From Pseudomonadota bacterium (lineage in GTDB: Bacteria; Pseudomonadota; Alphaproteobacteria; Rhodobacterales; Rhodobacteraceae), in contig JAFEFU010000062.1 in the NCBI GenBank assembly GCA_018240425.1, forward strand, positions 1 through 64,000: DNA of 64,000 nt, in the 5' to 3' direction. The translations under genes and the position numbers were made by a program. The notes beneath the pieces were generated by a model, which saw nothing but the letters and a program-made list of their open reading frames with translations, made no database searches and had not been told where the DNA came from. Shown here in pieces: positions 62,243 through 64,000 of the stretch (positions within the stretch are counted from its first letter, which is position 1; each line of letters starts with the position of its first letter).

Positions 62243-62740
62243 TCATTTGCCTCCGGGTTGCAGCAGGGTCTTGACCCGGCCGTCCATGTGCCCGGTGCCG
62301 GCGTCGAGATCGACGACAAGGCGATTGCCGCTCATCACGCTGGTGCCCTGGGTCAGGACCACGTCGCCCGTCACCTCGATCTGGCGGCCGGTCAGCGAAT
62401 AGACGGCCTTGGCGCCCTGGGCGGCCTCGGTCGGCGTGGACATCAGCACGTTGCCGGTGGCGGTCAGCGTGTCGATCCTCGACTTCTCGCCCTTGACATA
62501 GACGGCAAGCAGCGAGTCCGACGACAGTTTCAGATCGCCCTGCACGGCCAGCACATGCCCGGTGAAGGTGGCGGTCGAGGCCTGTTCGTCCACGGCGAGC
62601 GAATCCGCGGTGATCTCGACCGGCTGGCCCGCGCCGGCCTTGAGGCCCTTGAAGGCGATTGCCGTCTGCTGCGCATCCGCCGCCTGCCCCAGGACAAGGA
62701 TGCAACCGGCCAGCCAGAACAATTGACGGATTTTGCGCAT
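62243..62740 (-). CDS. lptA: Lipopolysaccharide periplasmic transport protein LptA
   Basis: A 165-residue periplasmic bridge protein. A Sec signal ending ADA near residue 23 precedes the OstA-type fold with PVEITADSLAVDEQASTATFTGHVLAVQGDLKLSSDSL near residues 40-80 and a second strand set ending GTGHMDGRVKTLL. It carries LPS from LptC toward LptD. It lies between lptC (7 bases) and lptB (1 base) on the same strand. Confidence 0.92.
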   Translation of the reverse strand: MRKIRQLFWLAGCILVLGQAADAQQTAIAFKGLKAGAGQPVEITADSLAVDEQASTATFTGHVLAVQGDLKLSSDSLLAVYVKGEKSRIDTLTATGNVLMSTPTEAAQGAKAVYSLTGRQIEVTGDVVLTQGTSVMSGNRLVVDLDAGTGHMDGRVKTLLQPGGK

Positions 62741-62747
62741 TCGCTCC

Positions 62748-63347
62748 TCAGTTCTGCGGCTTGTATACTAGGCGGACGCGGTCTTTGAAAACCAAATGAT
62801 GCTGGCCCGTCGGCCCCTTCAGCTCCATCCGGTCGGCAGTGATCCGCCCGAGCGGCATGTCGCCCGCCACGTTCCCCTCGGCGATCAGGTCCTGGCTGTG
62901 CAGGTCGGCGCGTATCCGGTCGGCGCTCAGGTCGTATCCGTCGGCGGTCGTCATCCGTGCCGACCCCCGCAGGTCGATGGTGCCGCCCGCCGTGTCGAAG
63001 ATGCCGGACGCGCCGGTGACACGGACCGAGGGCCGCCCGCCCTTGCTGTATTCGGCGACCACGTCGGTCGCGGTCGCCGGGCTGCCGGGCCCCTTGCCGG
63101 GCCGCGCCTCGGCGGCGGTGACGCTGACCGACGCGCCATCGTTGGTCATGCCGCCATAGTCCGGCCGGGTCAGGCGTGGGTCGCTGGCGCGCGAGTCGAT
63201 GCTTTCCTGCACATAGGGCAGGGCGCCCTCGTAGTCGATGCGCCGGGCCAGGAGGAAGATCGTGGACAGGATCGCCAGCGCCAGGATGGGCAGGGTGATC
63301 TTCAGCCAGAAGACCAGGCGCGAATGGGCGCTCAGCGATCCGGCCAT
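62748..63347 (-). CDS. lptC: LPS export system protein LptC
   Basis: A 199-residue bitopic protein: a cytoplasmic N-terminus, one membrane helix (about 14-32, WLKITLPILALAILSTIFLL) and a periplasmic beta-jellyroll. The jellyroll shows SGIFDTAGGTIDLRGSARMTTADGYDLSADRIRADL and GRITADRMELKG near residues 120-175. It hands LPS from LptBFG to LptA. It starts three bases after the kdsD stop, giving kdsD-lptC-lptA-lptB. Confidence 0.9.
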   Translation of the reverse strand: MAGSLSAHSRLVFWLKITLPILALAILSTIFLLARRIDYEGALPYVQESIDSRASDPRLTRPDYGGMTNDGASVSVTAAEARPGKGPGSPATATDVVAEYSKGGRPSVRVTGASGIFDTAGGTIDLRGSARMTTADGYDLSADRIRADLHSQDLIAEGNVAGDMPLGRITADRMELKGPTGQHHLVFKDRVRLVYKPQN

Positions 63348-63350
63348 GTC

Positions 63351-64000
63351 TCAGACCACTCCGGCGCGCAGGCAGTCGTGGATGTTGAGGATGCCGAGAG
63401 GGCGGCCGTCCGGGTCGTCGCCGACCACGAACAGGCTGGTGATCTTGCGGTCCTTCATCAGCGCCACCGCCTTTTCGGCGACCGCGCCCGGCGCGATGGT
63501 GCGGGGGCCGCGGGTCATGACTTCGGCGGCCCGGTGCGAGAGAAGCCCATCCATGTGCCGCCTGAGGTCGCCGTCGGTGACGATGCCGGTCAGCCGCCCG
63601 GCGGCGTCCACCACCCCGGCCACGCCGAAACCCTTGCGGCTCATCTCGACCAGGACCTCGGCCATCGGGGCGGCCTCGCCGACCAGCGGCAGGGTCTCGC
63701 CGCCGTGCATCAAGTCGGCGACCTTGAGGAGCCTCGCCCCCAGCTTGCCGCCGGGATGGAAGGCGCGGAAATGGTCAGGGGTGAAGCGGCGATGTTCCAT
63801 CAGCGCCACTGCCAGCGCATCGCCAAGCGCCAGCGTCATCGTCGTCGAGGTGGTGGGCACGATGCCGGTGCCGCAGGCTTCGTCGGCCCTGGGGAGAAGG
63901 ATCGCCACGTCCGCCTGGGTCAGCAGGGTCGATCCCGCGCGGCCGGCCACGCCGATCAGCGGGATGCCGAAGCGGCGGGTGTGGGCAACGATGTCGGCCA
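63351..64000 (-). CDS. kdsD: Arabinose-5-phosphate isomerase, partial
   Basis: The C-terminal 216 residues of a KdsD (usual length about 320); the N-terminus lies beyond 64000 and the frame is open through the edge. The retained SIS part has RFGIPLIGVAGRAGSTL and STTMTLALGDALAVALMEHRRFTPDHFRAFHPGGKLGARL. Two CBS domains follow (about residues 95-150 and 160-216 of this fragment). The enzyme makes arabinose 5-phosphate for Kdo. It heads the LPS-transport operon; the Kdo-activating kdsB-like gene is 13 kb away. Confidence 0.9.
   Translation of the reverse strand, partial: ADIVAHTRRFGIPLIGVAGRAGSTLLTQADVAILLPRADEACGTGIVPTTSTTMTLALGDALAVALMEHRRFTPDHFRAFHPGGKLGARLLKVADLMHGGETLPLVGEAAPMAEVLVEMSRKGFGVAGVVDAAGRLTGIVTDGDLRRHMDGLLSHRAAEVMTRGPRTIAPGAVAEKAVALMKDRKITSLFVVGDDPDGRPLGILNIHDCLRAGVV

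Noticed and set aside
1-64000. tRNA or rRNA genes, CRISPR arrays, insertion sequences, prophage or gene-transfer-agent genes
   Set aside because: The intergenic gaps, nearly all under 200 bases, were read for cloverleaf ends, spaced repeats, transposase motifs and phage modules, and none was convincing.

Overview
The window is gene-dense, GC-rich chromosome from an alphaproteobacterium, most likely of the Rhodobacteraceae/Paracoccaceae. The reasons are conserved neighbourhoods typical of that group: a BioC/NDUFAF5-like methyltransferase with hemH facing comF-grxC-nitrilase-marR; gpmI-envC-ctpA-rppH; rbfA-(phosphodiester glycosidase)-truB facing dapB; and kdsD-lptC-lptA-lptB-hpf-ptsN. A VPLPA-type C-terminal sorting tail, very short intergenic gaps and many 1-4 base start/stop overlaps fit as well. 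I found no tRNA, rRNA, CRISPR array, transposase or phage gene. About 66 protein genes are supported.

Layout. 1-4872: a PLP lyase of the cystathionine gamma-lyase family, a GMC flavin oxidoreductase and a solitary HyuA-type hydantoinase/oxoprolinase. 4902-6658: a histidine phosphotransfer (HPt) protein divergent from a receiver-PP2C phosphatase whose phosphoacceptor aspartate is replaced by glycine. 6673-15635: two Nudix enzymes, Hsp33, CCA-adding enzyme, a LysE exporter, a pair of paralogous ABC exporters and an RlmD-type RNA methyltransferase. 15736-18427: a small envelope island with two L,D-transpeptidases around a CAP-domain lipoprotein, then a tandem pair of 60-residue secreted or membrane proteins with identical mature parts. 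18501-29430: hemH and its partner methyltransferase, comF, grxC, nitrilase, marR, ubiG, pip, dapE, a VPLPA-tailed secreted protein and rnr. 29512-40143: a lytic transglycosylase, gabT with a divergent XRE-cupin regulator, thpR, rppH-ctpA-envC-gpmI, and rlmH-rsfS, with an aminotransferase lying between rlmH and gpmI. 40315-44255: a glycerol module (DeoR-type regulator, glpD, glpK) with a visible tandem operator and promoter. 44257-48827: truB, rbfA, dapB, a DUF1674 gene without an ATG start, and an RsmB-like methyltransferase.

48824-59991 is the most distinctive region, a surface-polysaccharide locus: a KpsM/Wzm-type ABC-2 permease without its ATPase, CysQ, a divergent KdsB-like cytidylyltransferase, galU, galE, three further glycosyltransferases, a core-2/I-branching-type enzyme and a two-domain sulfotransferase-like protein. 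CysQ would clear the PAP released by sulfation, so a sulfated, possibly Kdo-linked capsule or exopolysaccharide is the simplest reading (inference). 60000-64000 holds ptsN, hpf and the LPS-transport genes lptB-lptA-lptC, ending inside kdsD, which also serves Kdo synthesis.

Protein assignments rest on motifs and family knowledge read by eye. No database search was possible.
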